Shown here: positions 27,491 to 36,205 of the stretch, piece after piece
How the letters are laid out: each line of letters starts with the position of its first letter
Position numbering within the stretch: position 1 is the stretch's first letter
From: Thiohalocapsa sp.
GTDB taxonomy: Bacteria; Pseudomonadota; Gammaproteobacteria; Chromatiales; Chromatiaceae
NCBI RefSeq assembly: GCF_022340605.1
Contig: NZ_JAJDNQ010000023.1
Location: forward strand, 47,043-111,042
DNA length: 64,000 nucleotides
Direction: 5' to 3'
Notes under the pieces: generated by a model
Databases searched by the model: none
Seen by the model: only the letters and a program-made list of their open reading frames with translations
What the model was told of the DNA's origin: nothing
Program-made: the position numbers and the translations under genes

Positions 27491-29724
27491 GCGTGCTCTC
27501 CGGAATGGTCGTTTTCGTTGCCGCCGGATTGTAATGAGGCGGCGTCGGAATTCACCCCGTGGCGCTTGTCCACATAGGGCAGACTGAAGAAGAAGGTTGC
27601 GCCGATGCCGGGCGTGGAGTCCACCCGCAGGCGCCCGCCGTGGGCCTCGACGATGCCGTGGCTGATGGACAGGCCGACGCCGAGCCCTTGCGGCTTGGTG
27701 GTGACGAAAGGCTCGAACAGGTGCTCCGGCGAGCCCTTGCCGAGGCCGGGGCCGGTGTCCACGACACGGATCTCCACCATGTCGCCGTTGCGCCTGGCGA
27801 GCAGCAGCACGCGGCGCTCGCGGGGCTGATCCAGCATCGCCTCCACGGCGTTGCGGACCAGATTGAGCAGCACCTGCTCGATCTGGGTGCGCTGTGCCAT
27901 GACGTAGTCGGCGCCGAAGCCGATCTGCCGGTGCAGCGCCACGCCGGCGCGGCGCGCGTCCTGGCGCATCAGCACCAGCACCGTCTCGAACATGTCCGCC
28001 ACCGCCACCGGCGCCATTTCCGGCTCTTCCTTGCGGACGAAGCGGCGGATGTGGCGGATCACCTCACCGGCGCGCTCGGCCTGCTCGGCGATCTTGGTCA
28101 TCACCTCCCGGCAGGTGCCGGTGTCGGCGCGGCCGGCATTGATCATGCGCACACAGGCACGCGCGTTGGTGGTGATGGCCGTGAGCGGCTGGTTCAGCTC
28201 GTGCGCGATGCCCGAGGCCATCTCGCCCAAGGTGCTCAGCCGCGTGAAGTGGGTCTGCTCGGCCTCCTGGCGGCGGAAGCGCTCGGCCGCCTCGCGGCGC
28301 TCGGTGATGTCGCGGCAGACGACGACGGTGCCGATGGTCTGCCCCTGCTCGTCGCGGATGGGGGTGGCGCTGTACTCCACCGGAAAGCTGGTGCCGTTGC
28401 GCCGCCAGAACACGTCGTCCTCGACGTAGCGCGACTGCTCGTCGCGGAAGGTGGTGTAAACGGGGCAGTCCTCACGTGGGTGCGGCTCGCCGTCGCCGCG
28501 GGTGTGGTGCATGATCTCGTGGGTCTCGTTGCCGATGAGCTCCTCGGCACGCCAGCCGGTCATGCGCTCCATGGCCTTGTTGACGAACGTGGCGCAGCCC
28601 TTGAGATCGACCCCGTAGATGCCCTCGGCCACCGAGTCCAGGATCAACTGGTGGCGGCGTTCCAGGCGCGTGTTGGCGCGGCTCAGGCGCTGATTGAGCT
28701 GCAGGACCCGGCTGGTCAGCAGGGCCATGGTCACCAGCGCCAGCGTGCCGATGAGCACCGCGAGCCAATACTTGGCCAGCGCGTCGGCCAGCGTGAAGGG
28801 CGCCTCGCCGTCGTAAGGGGGGCGCTGCAGCTCCCGCAGGAGCTGATGCACCGGCTGGTAGTCCAGCGCTACGGTCCAGCCGGAATAGTCGCCGGCACGC
28901 GCGGCGGCGCTGTCGGCCGGCATCTGCAGCAGCGCCACGGCCACCGCCTGGGCCAGGTCCGTCGGGGTGTCCGGCAGCTTGCTGAATGGCCACTCCGGAT
29001 ACAGCGGGGTGCTGTGCAGCGGCGGGAAGTCCGGGTCCTCACGGGCGCCGAGGATCTTGAAGTCGGCCAGATCGATGGTGCCGGCGTCCGCCATGTGCTC
29101 CAGCACGTCGGTGCGTACGGTGCCGGCGTCCACGGTGCCGTCGCGCACGGCCAGCACCACGGTGTCGTGGATGCCGCCGAACACCAGCTGGCCCAAGTCC
29201 TTGGCTGGATCGACGCCATGCTTGCGCAGTTCCGCGTTGGCCATCTCGTAGCCGCCGAGCGAGGTTGGATCCACGGCCATGAAGCGTTTGCCGGCCAGGT
29301 CTTCGAGGCGGGTCATGTCGTCGCGCTCAGCGCGAGTGAAGATGACGCCGCCGAAGACGTTGCGCGCATGCCCGTTGCTGCCGTTTCTGAGCGTCGCGAT
29401 GCGCGAGACGCCGTGCTCCACCTCCAGTAGCACGTAGATGGCCGGGTTGACCAGCACGAAGTCCACGCTGCCGGCGGCCACGGCGGGTTCCACGGCGGCG
29501 AAGTCCAGTGGCGCGATATCGAAGTGGTAGCCCGGGATCTGCGCCGTCAGATAATCCGCGGTGGGCTGCCAGGCGCGCCGGCTGCGGGCGTCGCCGCGGT
29601 GGCTGAGCACGCCGATGAGCACCTGCCGCTCCGCCGTGGGGGCGGGCGCGGACGGCGCGGCGGTGCCGGCGGCGGGCATGGCGCCGATGGCAAGCAGGAG
29701 GATCAGCAACAATGGGGCCGGCAT
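27487..29724 (-). CDS. TtrS-like sensor histidine kinase with PhnD-type periplasmic domain
   Basis: From the ATG chosen the protein has 745 residues. It starts with a signal peptide (MPAPLLLILLLAIGAMPAAG). A PhnD/transferrin-like substrate-binding domain follows (RQVLIGVLSHRGDA to about residue 290; DFVLVNPAIYVLLE, DGTVDAGTVRTDVLEHM). A transmembrane helix (LAVLIGTLALVTMALLT) leads to a PAS domain (about 355-460), then HisKA with the phospho-His in GEMASGIAHELNQPLTAI and an HATPase_c domain (NLVRNAVEAM, DTGPGLG, GLGVGLSISHGI). This architecture matches TtrS, the tetrathionate sensor of Salmonella. The frame is open further to about 30012, and ATGs at 29811, 29838 and 29856 are possible. It is divergent from soxB. 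Confidence 0.88.
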   Translation of the reverse strand: MPAPLLLILLLAIGAMPAAGTAAPSAPAPTAERQVLIGVLSHRGDARSRRAWQPTADYLTAQIPGYHFDIAPLDFAAVEPAVAAGSVDFVLVNPAIYVLLEVEHGVSRIATLRNGSNGHARNVFGGVIFTRAERDDMTRLEDLAGKRFMAVDPTSLGGYEMANAELRKHGVDPAKDLGQLVFGGIHDTVVLAVRDGTVDAGTVRTDVLEHMADAGTIDLADFKILGAREDPDFPPLHSTPLYPEWPFSKLPDTPTDLAQAVAVALLQMPADSAAARAGDYSGWTVALDYQPVHQLLRELQRPPYDGEAPFTLADALAKYWLAVLIGTLALVTMALLTSRVLQLNQRLSRANTRLERRHQLILDSVAEGIYGVDLKGCATFVNKAMERMTGWRAEELIGNETHEIMHHTRGDGEPHPREDCPVYTTFRDEQSRYVEDDVFWRRNGTSFPVEYSATPIRDEQGQTIGTVVVCRDITERREAAERFRRQEAEQTHFTRLSTLGEMASGIAHELNQPLTAITTNARACVRMINAGRADTGTCREVMTKIAEQAERAGEVIRHIRRFVRKEEPEMAPVAVADMFETVLVLMRQDARRAGVALHRQIGFGADYVMAQRTQIEQVLLNLVRNAVEAMLDQPRERRVLLLARRNGDMVEIRVVDTGPGLGKGSPEHLFEPFVTTKPQGLGVGLSISHGIVEAHGGRLRVDSTPGIGATFFFSLPYVDKRHGVNSDAASLQSGGNENDHSGEHA

Positions 29725-29902
29725 CGGGCGGGAGGTCTGAAACGCTGGCTTTGAGGTTGTTCTCTGTGTCTCGGGTCGCGCCGGACGGGCAGCCGGGCCG
29801 TGTTCGGGCATTGGCAAAGCCGGTCTCGGCGCAGGCATACTAGCGCGCCGTTCCATGCCATCCGGATCTGTACGACGGCGTGCTGAGCCGCAATCGCCAC
29901 GG

Positions 29903-29913
29903 ATGATCATAAT
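29903..29913. promoter_or_regulatory. Possible overlapping divergent -10 elements between sensor kinase gene and soxB
   Basis: Bases 29908-29913 read CATAAT on the plus strand, and 29911-29906 read TATGAT on the minus strand, each five of six matches to the -10 consensus. They overlap the perfect palindrome ATGATCAT (29903-29910). Neither has a good -35 box, which would fit activator dependence. An inverted repeat GGGCAG/CTGCCC lies at 29940-29969, nearer to soxB. This is a weak call based on short matches. Confidence 0.25.
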
Positions 29914-29999
29914 CCCGCGGCAGCCGCGACCCGACTCAGGGGCAGTCTGAGGGTCAGTGTCAGCTGCCCTAAGTGAAAACCAGAGGAGATCATAACCGA

Positions 30000-31787
30000 A
30001 TGTCCATTTCACGACGCGAATTCATGCGGCTGATGGGGCTTGCCGGAGCCGCGGGCATGCTGCCCGGCTCTGTGTTCGCCCAGGCCAGGCAGCCGAGCGA
30101 CCTTTACGAGGTGCCCAAGTTCGGCAATGTGACCCTACTGCACATGACGGATTGTCACGCGCAGCTCAATCCCATCTATTTCCGCGAGCCGAACGTGAAT
30201 ATCGGCGTCGGTCCGGCCTACGGCAAAGCCCCGCATCTGGTGGGGGAACACCTGCTCGAGCATTTCGGGATCACCCCCGGCGGCATCGAGGCGCACGCCT
30301 TCACCTATCTGAACTACCCCGCGGCGGCGGAGCAGTTCGGCGCGGTGGGCGGCTTCGCGCACCTGAAGACCCTCGTGGACCGCATCCGCGCGGAGCGTGG
30401 CGACGGCAACACCCTGCTGATGGATGGCGGCGATACCTGGCAGGGCTCCGGTACCGCCTACTGGACCCGCGGCATGGACATGGTGGGCGCCTGCAACCTG
30501 CTCGGCGTGGACGTGATGACTGGCCACTGGGAGTTCACCTACCTGGAAGACGAGGTCATCAAGAACATCCGCGCCTTCAAGGGCGATTTCGTGGCGCAGA
30601 ACGTCAAGGTGCGCGAGGAGGCGCTGTTCGACTACCAGTTCGCGGACTTCGGCGGCTTCGATGAGGATGCCGGGCTCGCCTTCAGCCCTTACACCATCAA
30701 GGATGTCGGTGGGGCGCGCGTTGCCGTCATCGGTCAGGCCTTCCCGTACACCCCGATCGCCAACCCGCAGCGCTTCATTCCGGACTGGACCTTCGGTATC
30801 CAGGATGCGCGCATGCAGGAGTTCGTGGACAAGATCCGTGCCGAGGAGGAGCCGGACCTGGTGGTGGTCATCTCCCACAACGGCATGGACGTGGACCTCA
30901 AGATGGCCTCCAAGGTCACCGGCATCGACGTCATCTTCGGTGGCCACACCCATGATGGCATGCCGGCGCCGTCGATCGTCGAGAACGCGTCCGGCAAGAC
31001 GCTGGTCACCAACGCGGGCTCCAACGGCAAGTTCCTCGGCGTCATGGACCTGGACGTGAAAGACGGCAAGCTCCGCGACTACCGCTACCGGCTGCTGCCC
31101 GTGTTCTCGAACCTGCTGCCGGCCGACGCCGATATGGCCAAGTACATCGAGGAGACCCGCGCGCCCTACCGCGACAAGCTCACCGAGGAGCTGGCCACCG
31201 CCGAGCAGGTGCTCTACCGCCGCGGCAACTTCAACGGCACCTTCGACCAGGTCATCTGCGACGCACTGCGCAAGGTGCACGACGCCCAGGTCAGCCTCTC
31301 GCCCGGCTTCCGCTGGGGCACCACGGTGCTGCCGGGGCAGAAGATCACCATGGACAACGTCATGGACCAGACCTGCATCACCTACCCGGAGACCTACCGC
31401 CGGGAGATGACGGGCGCCGAGATCAAGGCCATCCTGGAGGACGTCTGCGACAACCTGTTCAACCCCGACCCCTACGTGCAGCAGGGCGGCGACATGGTGC
31501 GCGTCGGCGGGCTGGACTACGTCTGCGACCCGGCCGCCGACATGGGCCAGCGCATCAGCGACATGCAGCTCGACGACGGCACCAAGATCGACCCCGACAA
31601 GACCTATGTGGTCGCCGGCTGGGCCACCGTGGGCAGCCAGTCGCCCGGTGAGCCCATCTGGGAGACCGTGGCGACCTATCTGCGCGACGTTGAGACGGTC
31701 AAGCTCGACAAGCTCAACACGCCGAAGTTGAAGAACGTGGAAGGCAACCCGGGCATTGCCGACTATGCCGGCAAGATCCTGAGCTAG
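30000..31787 (+). CDS. soxB: Thiosulfohydrolase SoxB
   Basis: SoxB is the periplasmic dimanganese enzyme that hydrolyses the terminal sulfone from SoxYZ-bound thiosulfate, releasing sulfate. The 595-residue protein has a twin-arginine signal (SRREFMRLMGLAGAAG) for folded export. Metal-site motifs of the 5'-nucleotidase family are LLHMTDCHAQLNP near residue 48, DGGDTWQGSGTAYW near residue 144, VVISHNGMDVD near 290 and IFGGHTHDG near 310. AGGAGAT sits about ten bases before the ATG. It is divergent from the sensor/regulator pair and from soxXAKL. soxYZ is not in the window. Confidence 0.97.
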   Translation: MSISRREFMRLMGLAGAAGMLPGSVFAQARQPSDLYEVPKFGNVTLLHMTDCHAQLNPIYFREPNVNIGVGPAYGKAPHLVGEHLLEHFGITPGGIEAHAFTYLNYPAAAEQFGAVGGFAHLKTLVDRIRAERGDGNTLLMDGGDTWQGSGTAYWTRGMDMVGACNLLGVDVMTGHWEFTYLEDEVIKNIRAFKGDFVAQNVKVREEALFDYQFADFGGFDEDAGLAFSPYTIKDVGGARVAVIGQAFPYTPIANPQRFIPDWTFGIQDARMQEFVDKIRAEEEPDLVVVISHNGMDVDLKMASKVTGIDVIFGGHTHDGMPAPSIVENASGKTLVTNAGSNGKFLGVMDLDVKDGKLRDYRYRLLPVFSNLLPADADMAKYIEETRAPYRDKLTEELATAEQVLYRRGNFNGTFDQVICDALRKVHDAQVSLSPGFRWGTTVLPGQKITMDNVMDQTCITYPETYRREMTGAEIKAILEDVCDNLFNPDPYVQQGGDMVRVGGLDYVCDPAADMGQRISDMQLDDGTKIDPDKTYVVAGWATVGSQSPGEPIWETVATYLRDVETVKLDKLNTPKLKNVEGNPGIADYAGKILS

Positions 31788-31922
31788 CACCTCGGCGCGC
31801 CGGGCCGGTTCCGGTTCTCGTCTTGGTTCCGGTCCCGGGCGCTCGCCGCTTTCCGACGGGCTCTCCGATGCGCACTCCCATGTCTGGCGCCCAGCGCATG
31901 CGGCCCCCGGGCTGACAACCTG

Positions 31923-32435
31923 ATGACAGACCATCGCAGCCTGCCGCCGTTGCGCATCGCGCCTCGGCCGTCGCGCCGGCTGCTGGTCTTCGTCATCCTC
32001 ACCCACGCCGTCGCGCTGGCGGTGCTGGCGCCGCTGCCTGCACCGGGCGTGGCTCTGCGCGCTGGCCTCGCGGCGGTGATCCTGGCGAGCCTGGCCTATG
32101 TCATCTGGGCGCAGGTGCTGCGCCGCGCGCCCTGGTCGGTGGTGGCCGTGGACTGGAACGAGCGGGGCTGGCAGGCGACCTTCGCCGATGGCAGCACGCG
32201 GCCCGTTCGACTGGCCCCGTCCACCTTCGTCGGCGTCGGGCTCGTAATCCTGCACCTGCGCGCCGGACGCCTGTTTCGGCCCACCCTGTTGTTGAGCGCG
32301 GATACGGTGCCCGCCGATCAGCTGCGTCGGCTGCGGGTGCTGCTGCGGCTCGGGCTGGCGCGCGGTGGAGACCGCGGCGACGCGCCCGGGCTGTCTGATG
32401 CAGCACGGCCCAATCCGACAGACCACGCGACCTAG
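31923..32435 (+). CDS. YgfX-like membrane protein
   Basis: The 170-residue protein has two close N-terminal membrane helices (LLVFVILTHAVALAVLAPL and AGLAAVILASLAYVIWAQV) followed by a soluble region with WQATFADGSTRPV and the C-terminal RRLRVLLRLGL. This layout matches the small YgfX/CptA family of inner-membrane proteins, which affect cytoskeletal proteins or flavinylation partners in E. coli. The usual partner gene sdhE is not adjacent. It lies 135 bases after soxB on the same strand with no clear ribosome-binding site. Confidence 0.65.
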   Translation: MTDHRSLPPLRIAPRPSRRLLVFVILTHAVALAVLAPLPAPGVALRAGLAAVILASLAYVIWAQVLRRAPWSVVAVDWNERGWQATFADGSTRPVRLAPSTFVGVGLVILHLRAGRLFRPTLLLSADTVPADQLRRLRVLLRLGLARGGDRGDAPGLSDAARPNPTDHAT

Positions 32436-32716
32436 ACGCACACTTGGCTTGTGGTTGAGTCAGACCACGGAGACAGCAGACGGCCGACTTTTCCCTGGTG
32501 GCGGCTCTGACTCGCAGCCCGAGCGTTGTCGGCGTGGTGCGCCCGCTGTATCAGGCTGGCTGCCGTGCGAAGCGCGTCGGTCAGCTTGGTAGGTGCCACA
32601 GTGTCGATTGGACCGGGGCGCGGCGCGAGCCATTTCCCGGGGCCGCGCGATGCTTGTCCTGCCGAGGGGCCGCCGCTATTGCTTAAGCAGGCTCCCTCGC
32701 AACTGCGATATTCGAG

Positions 32717-33148
32717 ATGAACGGCGATCACGCCACCGATTTCAATGACTGGCTTGGTCGCACGGCCCGGCTAATCCGCGAACGGCGTTGGCAGGAGGTC
32801 GACGCGGAGCAACTGGCGGACGAGGTCGAGGACTTGGGCAAGAGCGAGAGACGCGGGATCGCAAGTCAGCTCACGCGGCTGCTCGTACATCTGCTCAAGT
32901 GGCGCCACCAGCCGGAGCGGCGCTCGGATGGCTGGCAAGATTCCATTGCGGATTCGCGCCTCCAGATCCAGCTTGCCATCGAGGACAGCCCCAGCCTGCG
33001 GGACTATCTGGCCCAGCAGTTGGACCCGTGCTACCAACGGGCGCGGCGCGCCGTGGCAAAGCAGACCGGGCTACCGCTACGGGTCTTTCCCGAGACCTGC
33101 CCGTTTCCCCCGCAAGATGTGCTGAGCGAAGACTGGCTGCCAATGTGA
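32717..33148 (+). CDS. DUF29 family protein
   Basis: The 143-residue protein has the family pattern: DFNDWLGRTARLIRERRW at the N-terminus, then VDAEQLADEVEDLGKSERR, LTRLLVHLLKWRHQPERR and a C-terminal FPETCPFPPQDVLSEDWLP. DUF29 proteins are small, helical, of unknown function and numerous in cyanobacteria and some sulfur phototrophs. The 281 bases before it hold nothing recognisable. It is convergent with the CorC-like gene. Confidence 0.88.
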   Translation: MNGDHATDFNDWLGRTARLIRERRWQEVDAEQLADEVEDLGKSERRGIASQLTRLLVHLLKWRHQPERRSDGWQDSIADSRLQIQLAIEDSPSLRDYLAQQLDPCYQRARRAVAKQTGLPLRVFPETCPFPPQDVLSEDWLPM

Positions 33149-33154
33149 GGTCTT

Positions 33155-33175
33155 GCGCCGGCGGGATGCCGGCGC
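33155..33175. terminator. Hairpin between convergent DUF29 and CorC-like genes
   Basis: GCGCCGGC-GGGAT-GCCGGCGC is a perfect 8-base stem six bases after the DUF29 stop and ten bases before the stop of the convergent gene. There is no T-run. It may act for both transcripts or be a REP-like element. Confidence 0.45.
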
Positions 33176-33185
33176 TCCCGACCGC

Positions 33186-34502
33186 TCAGGGGCCGCACTG
33201 CGTCCGGTCTGCCTCGCCGCCGGTGGTGCCGGGCAGGGCCGCACCTGCCGCTATCCGCTCCAGGCTCTTGACCGTCTTCACCGCCTTTTCGTCGGTCTGG
33301 ATGATCTCCAGCGGGTGGCCGTAGAGCTTGAGGCTGGTGCCGGGCTGGGGGATGGTCTCGAGGTAATCGATGATGAGGCCGTTCAGGGTCTTGGGACCGC
33401 GCTTGGGCAGGTTCCAGCGCATGGCGCGGTTCAGCTCGCGCACGTTGATGCTGCAGTCGATGAGCAGGCTGCCGTCGTCGGCGCGGTGGATTTCCGGGTA
33501 GGCGTCCGCCGGGTCGGTGGTGAATTCGCCGACGATCTCCTCCAGCAGGTCGGCCAGGGTCACCAGGCCCTGGAAGTCGCCGTACTCGTCCACCACCAGC
33601 GCCACGCGGCGCTTGGCGCGCTGGAAGGCGATGAGCTGCCGGTAGAGGCGGGTGCCCTCGGGCACGAAGTAGGGCGGGCGCGCGATGGCGCGCAGGCGCT
33701 CGCGCACGTCGCCGCTGCCGTCCAGCAGGCCGATGGCGTTGCGGGTGTGGAAGACGCCGACCACGTTGTCGATGCCGCCATCGAACAGCGGCAGCCGCGT
33801 GTAGCTGGCGCGCTTGACAGCGGCGACGATCTCCTCCGGCGGGTCTTGCAGGTCGATGCCCTCCACCTCGTTGCGGGGGATCATGATGTCCTCCACCACG
33901 GCGTTCTCGAGGTCCAGGATCGCCAGCAGCATGTCCCGCGAACGCTCGGGGATCATCGCCCCCGCCTCGTTGACCACGGTGCGCAGCTCCTCGCGGCTCA
34001 GCGCCGAGCCGTTGCCCGCCTCCGGCTGCACGCCCAGCAGCCTGATCAGGTTGTTGGTGATGAGGTTCACCGACCAGACCACCGGCTGCATCACCCGCAG
34101 CAGCGGCGTGTAGATGTAGGCGGCCGGGTAGGCGACGAGCTCCGGGTGCAATGCCGCGAGCGTCTTCGGCGTCACTTCCGAGAAGATTAGGATCACCAGC
34201 GTCAGCACGCCGGCGGCGACGGCGATGGCGCCCTCGCCGCCGAGCTTGAGCGCGATCACCGTCGCCAGCGAGGACGCCAGGATGTTGACGAAGTTATTGC
34301 CGAGCAGGACCAGGCCGATGAGTTTGTCCGGCCGCTCAAGGAGCCGCTGCGCCAGCTTCGCGCCCCGATGCCCCTGCTCCGCGCGGTGGCGCAGCCGGTA
34401 GCGGTTCAGCGTCATGAGTGCCGTCTCGGAGCCGGAGAAAAAGCCCGAGAGCACCAGCAGGGCCAGCAGCGCGAGCAGTTCGGTGATGGGGATCTGGCTC
34501 AC
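33186..34502 (-). CDS. CorC/CNNM-family transporter with CBS domains
   Basis: The 438-residue protein starts at a GTG (VSQIPITELLALLALL). The N-terminal CNNM/DUF21 domain of four helices includes SGFFSGSETALMTLNRYRL and GNNFVNILASSLATV. A CBS-domain pair follows (IMIPRNEVEGIDL near residue 205 to about 325), then the CorC_HlyC domain (VRELNRAMRWNLP) at the C-terminus. Relatives are linked to Mg/Co export or resistance, and some are called hemolysin-like. The substrate here is unknown. The ATG-based extension upstream is low-complexity and was rejected. Confidence 0.9.
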   Translation of the reverse strand: MSQIPITELLALLALLVLSGFFSGSETALMTLNRYRLRHRAEQGHRGAKLAQRLLERPDKLIGLVLLGNNFVNILASSLATVIALKLGGEGAIAVAAGVLTLVILIFSEVTPKTLAALHPELVAYPAAYIYTPLLRVMQPVVWSVNLITNNLIRLLGVQPEAGNGSALSREELRTVVNEAGAMIPERSRDMLLAILDLENAVVEDIMIPRNEVEGIDLQDPPEEIVAAVKRASYTRLPLFDGGIDNVVGVFHTRNAIGLLDGSGDVRERLRAIARPPYFVPEGTRLYRQLIAFQRAKRRVALVVDEYGDFQGLVTLADLLEEIVGEFTTDPADAYPEIHRADDGSLLIDCSINVRELNRAMRWNLPKRGPKTLNGLIIDYLETIPQPGTSLKLYGHPLEIIQTDEKAVKTVKSLERIAAGAALPGTTGGEADRTQCGP

Positions 34503-34605
34503 AGTGGGGCCTAAGTCGGATGGAGCATTGGGTTGGGCTGAGATGACGGCGGCATCGCGCGTGGCCGGCGCTCGTCGCCGGGTCACCGGCGGGCGCGGCT
34601 GCCGG

Positions 34606-35238
34606 CTAGCCGCCGAAGGACTCGGTGCGATAGCGCCAGACCCTCAGGCTCGGGCTCCAATGATCGGCGGGCAGGCCGGCCTTTTCTTTCAGTCGGCGCA
34701 GAAAGTCCCGGCGCTCGGGCAACTGCTTCCAGACCGACGGCAGGAAGGTGCCGCGGCGGCCGGCATCGGCCAGGATTAGCCCGTCGATGCCGGGCTCGAT
34801 GGTGGCGAGCAACGCCGCCTCGTCGGCAAAGGCCAGCTCCATGGCCGGCGTCAGCACCGAGATCTTGATGCTGAGCGGATCAAGCTCGGGGGCGGTCAGC
34901 GGCGGGAAGCGCGGGTCGAGGAATGCCGCCGCGAAGGCATTGTCGGAGACGTCCAGCACCAGCGGCTGCGTCGCCTCCAGGTGCCCGATGCAGCCGCGCA
35001 GATGGCCGCGCAGCTCCAGTGTCACGAAGGCCGCCCGGTGCACCAGGAGCTCGGGCGGCTCGGCGCTCGTCTCCAGCGCCGGCGCCCGGCCGGTGTCGAG
35101 CCCGTGACGGATGGATTGCCGCGCCAGGGTCAGCAGGCGCTGGCGGTGGGGCGGTGCGAGCTGTCGCGCGAAGTCGTTCGGCGCTGCGGCATCTTCGCCG
35201 GCGTTGCCCGCCGCTGGCCGCTGCTCAGCTGAATGCAT
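34606..35238 (-). CDS. amrA: AMMECR1-domain protein (AmmeMemoRadiSam system protein A)
   Basis: The 210-residue protein carries an AMMECR1 domain: VTLELRGHLRGCIGHLEATQPL near the middle (split as VTLELRGHLRGC, IGHLEATQPL), DPRFPPLTAPELDPLSIKIS, and GRRGTFLPSVWKQLPER. This domain is found in archaea, bacteria and a human disease gene, but its reaction is not established. The ATG lies within the end of the MEMO gene, overlapping by 14 bases, so the two are likely translated together. The third member, a radical SAM protein, is divergent at 36206. Confidence 0.9.
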   Translation of the reverse strand: MHSAEQRPAAGNAGEDAAAPNDFARQLAPPHRQRLLTLARQSIRHGLDTGRAPALETSAEPPELLVHRAAFVTLELRGHLRGCIGHLEATQPLVLDVSDNAFAAAFLDPRFPPLTAPELDPLSIKISVLTPAMELAFADEAALLATIEPGIDGLILADAGRRGTFLPSVWKQLPERRDFLRRLKEKAGLPADHWSPSLRVWRYRTESFGG

Positions 35239-36025
35239 AGGCGCCATAGCCCACCACCCGGTCGCGTGGTCCCGCGGTGTCCCCGGAGTTGCGCAGGTCC
35301 AGTTGCTCGGCGTGCAAGTGATGTCGCTGCGCCGCTGTGAGCAGCCCCGCGATGGGGTGCCGGCCGCAGGCCTGGCGGCTCGCGATGGCCGCCGGGCGCA
35401 GCGCGCAGATGGCCTCCGAGGTGCGCGCATCGATGGCCCGGGCGCTGTCGTAGTCCAGGTAGTGGCTCAGGTCCGAGCTGATGACGATGAGCGTCTCCGG
35501 GCCGCCCCAGAGTCGCTCCAAGACCTCTGCCACCTCGTCGCCGGCGGCGTCACCCACCAGCAGTGGCACGACGCGGAAGTCGCTGAGCAGCGCCTGCAAG
35601 AAGGGCAGTTGCACCTCCAGGCAGTGCTCGCCGTCGAAGGCGGCGTCCAGCGCGCCCACCTGTGGCAGGTCAGCGATGGCGGCGATGGCGTCGCGGTCCA
35701 CAGGCACCGTGCCCAGTGGCGTTGCAAATGCCTCGGCGGCGGGTACCGCGATGCCGCGGAATGGCAGCCGGTGCGCCGGCCCCAGCAGCAGCACCCGGCG
35801 GATGGTCTCCGGCCGGGTCAGTTGCGCGTAGGCGCTGGCGGCGATGGGGCCGGAGTAGATGTAGCCGGCGTGTGGGGCGATGAGGGCCTTGGGCTGCATC
35901 TGGTGCTCGCGCGCGGCGTCGGCAGGCGCCGCGGCGGCGAGCAGGTCCGCCACCAGGCCGCGCAGGTCGCCGGCATCGCTCGGATAGAAAAGCCCCGCCA
36001 CGGCGGGGCGGCGAATATTCGACAT
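35225..36025 (-). CDS. amrB: MEMO-family protein (AmmeMemoRadiSam system protein B)
   Basis: The 266-residue protein belongs to the MEMO family, structurally related to class III extradiol dioxygenases. Seen are RRPAVAGLFYPSDAGDL at the start, KALIAPHAGYIYSGPIAASAY near residue 45 (split: KALIAPHAGYIYSG, PIAASAY), LLLGPAHRLPFRG, EVQLPFLQALL and VISSDLSHYLDYD. The histidines in APHAGY, GPAH and DLSHY correspond to the family's metal-site residues. The start MSNIRRPAV is where the family begins. It is cotranscribed with amrA. Confidence 0.93.
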   Translation of the reverse strand: MSNIRRPAVAGLFYPSDAGDLRGLVADLLAAAAPADAAREHQMQPKALIAPHAGYIYSGPIAASAYAQLTRPETIRRVLLLGPAHRLPFRGIAVPAAEAFATPLGTVPVDRDAIAAIADLPQVGALDAAFDGEHCLEVQLPFLQALLSDFRVVPLLVGDAAGDEVAEVLERLWGGPETLIVISSDLSHYLDYDSARAIDARTSEAICALRPAAIASRQACGRHPIAGLLTAAQRHHLHAEQLDLRNSGDTAGPRDRVVGYGAYAFS

Positions 36026-36205
36026 GGCTCGATGTCCGCTGCGGACAGGGTTTGTTGCGACCATACTTAGGTTAAGTCCGAACGCCTGCTTCCCGATACC
36101 CTGTCGACGTGACGGGTAGGAAGCAAGGCATCGGCTTTCTCAATCGAATTCTAGCGCGCGAGGCGACCCGTGCGGCGCCGCGTGCGCGGCTGCCGGAGAG
36201 CCTCT

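Noticed and set aside
30135..32441. 768-codon open frame antisense to soxB
   Set aside because: It mirrors the codon pattern of soxB, has no recognisable domain, and such long antisense frames are common in GC-rich genes.
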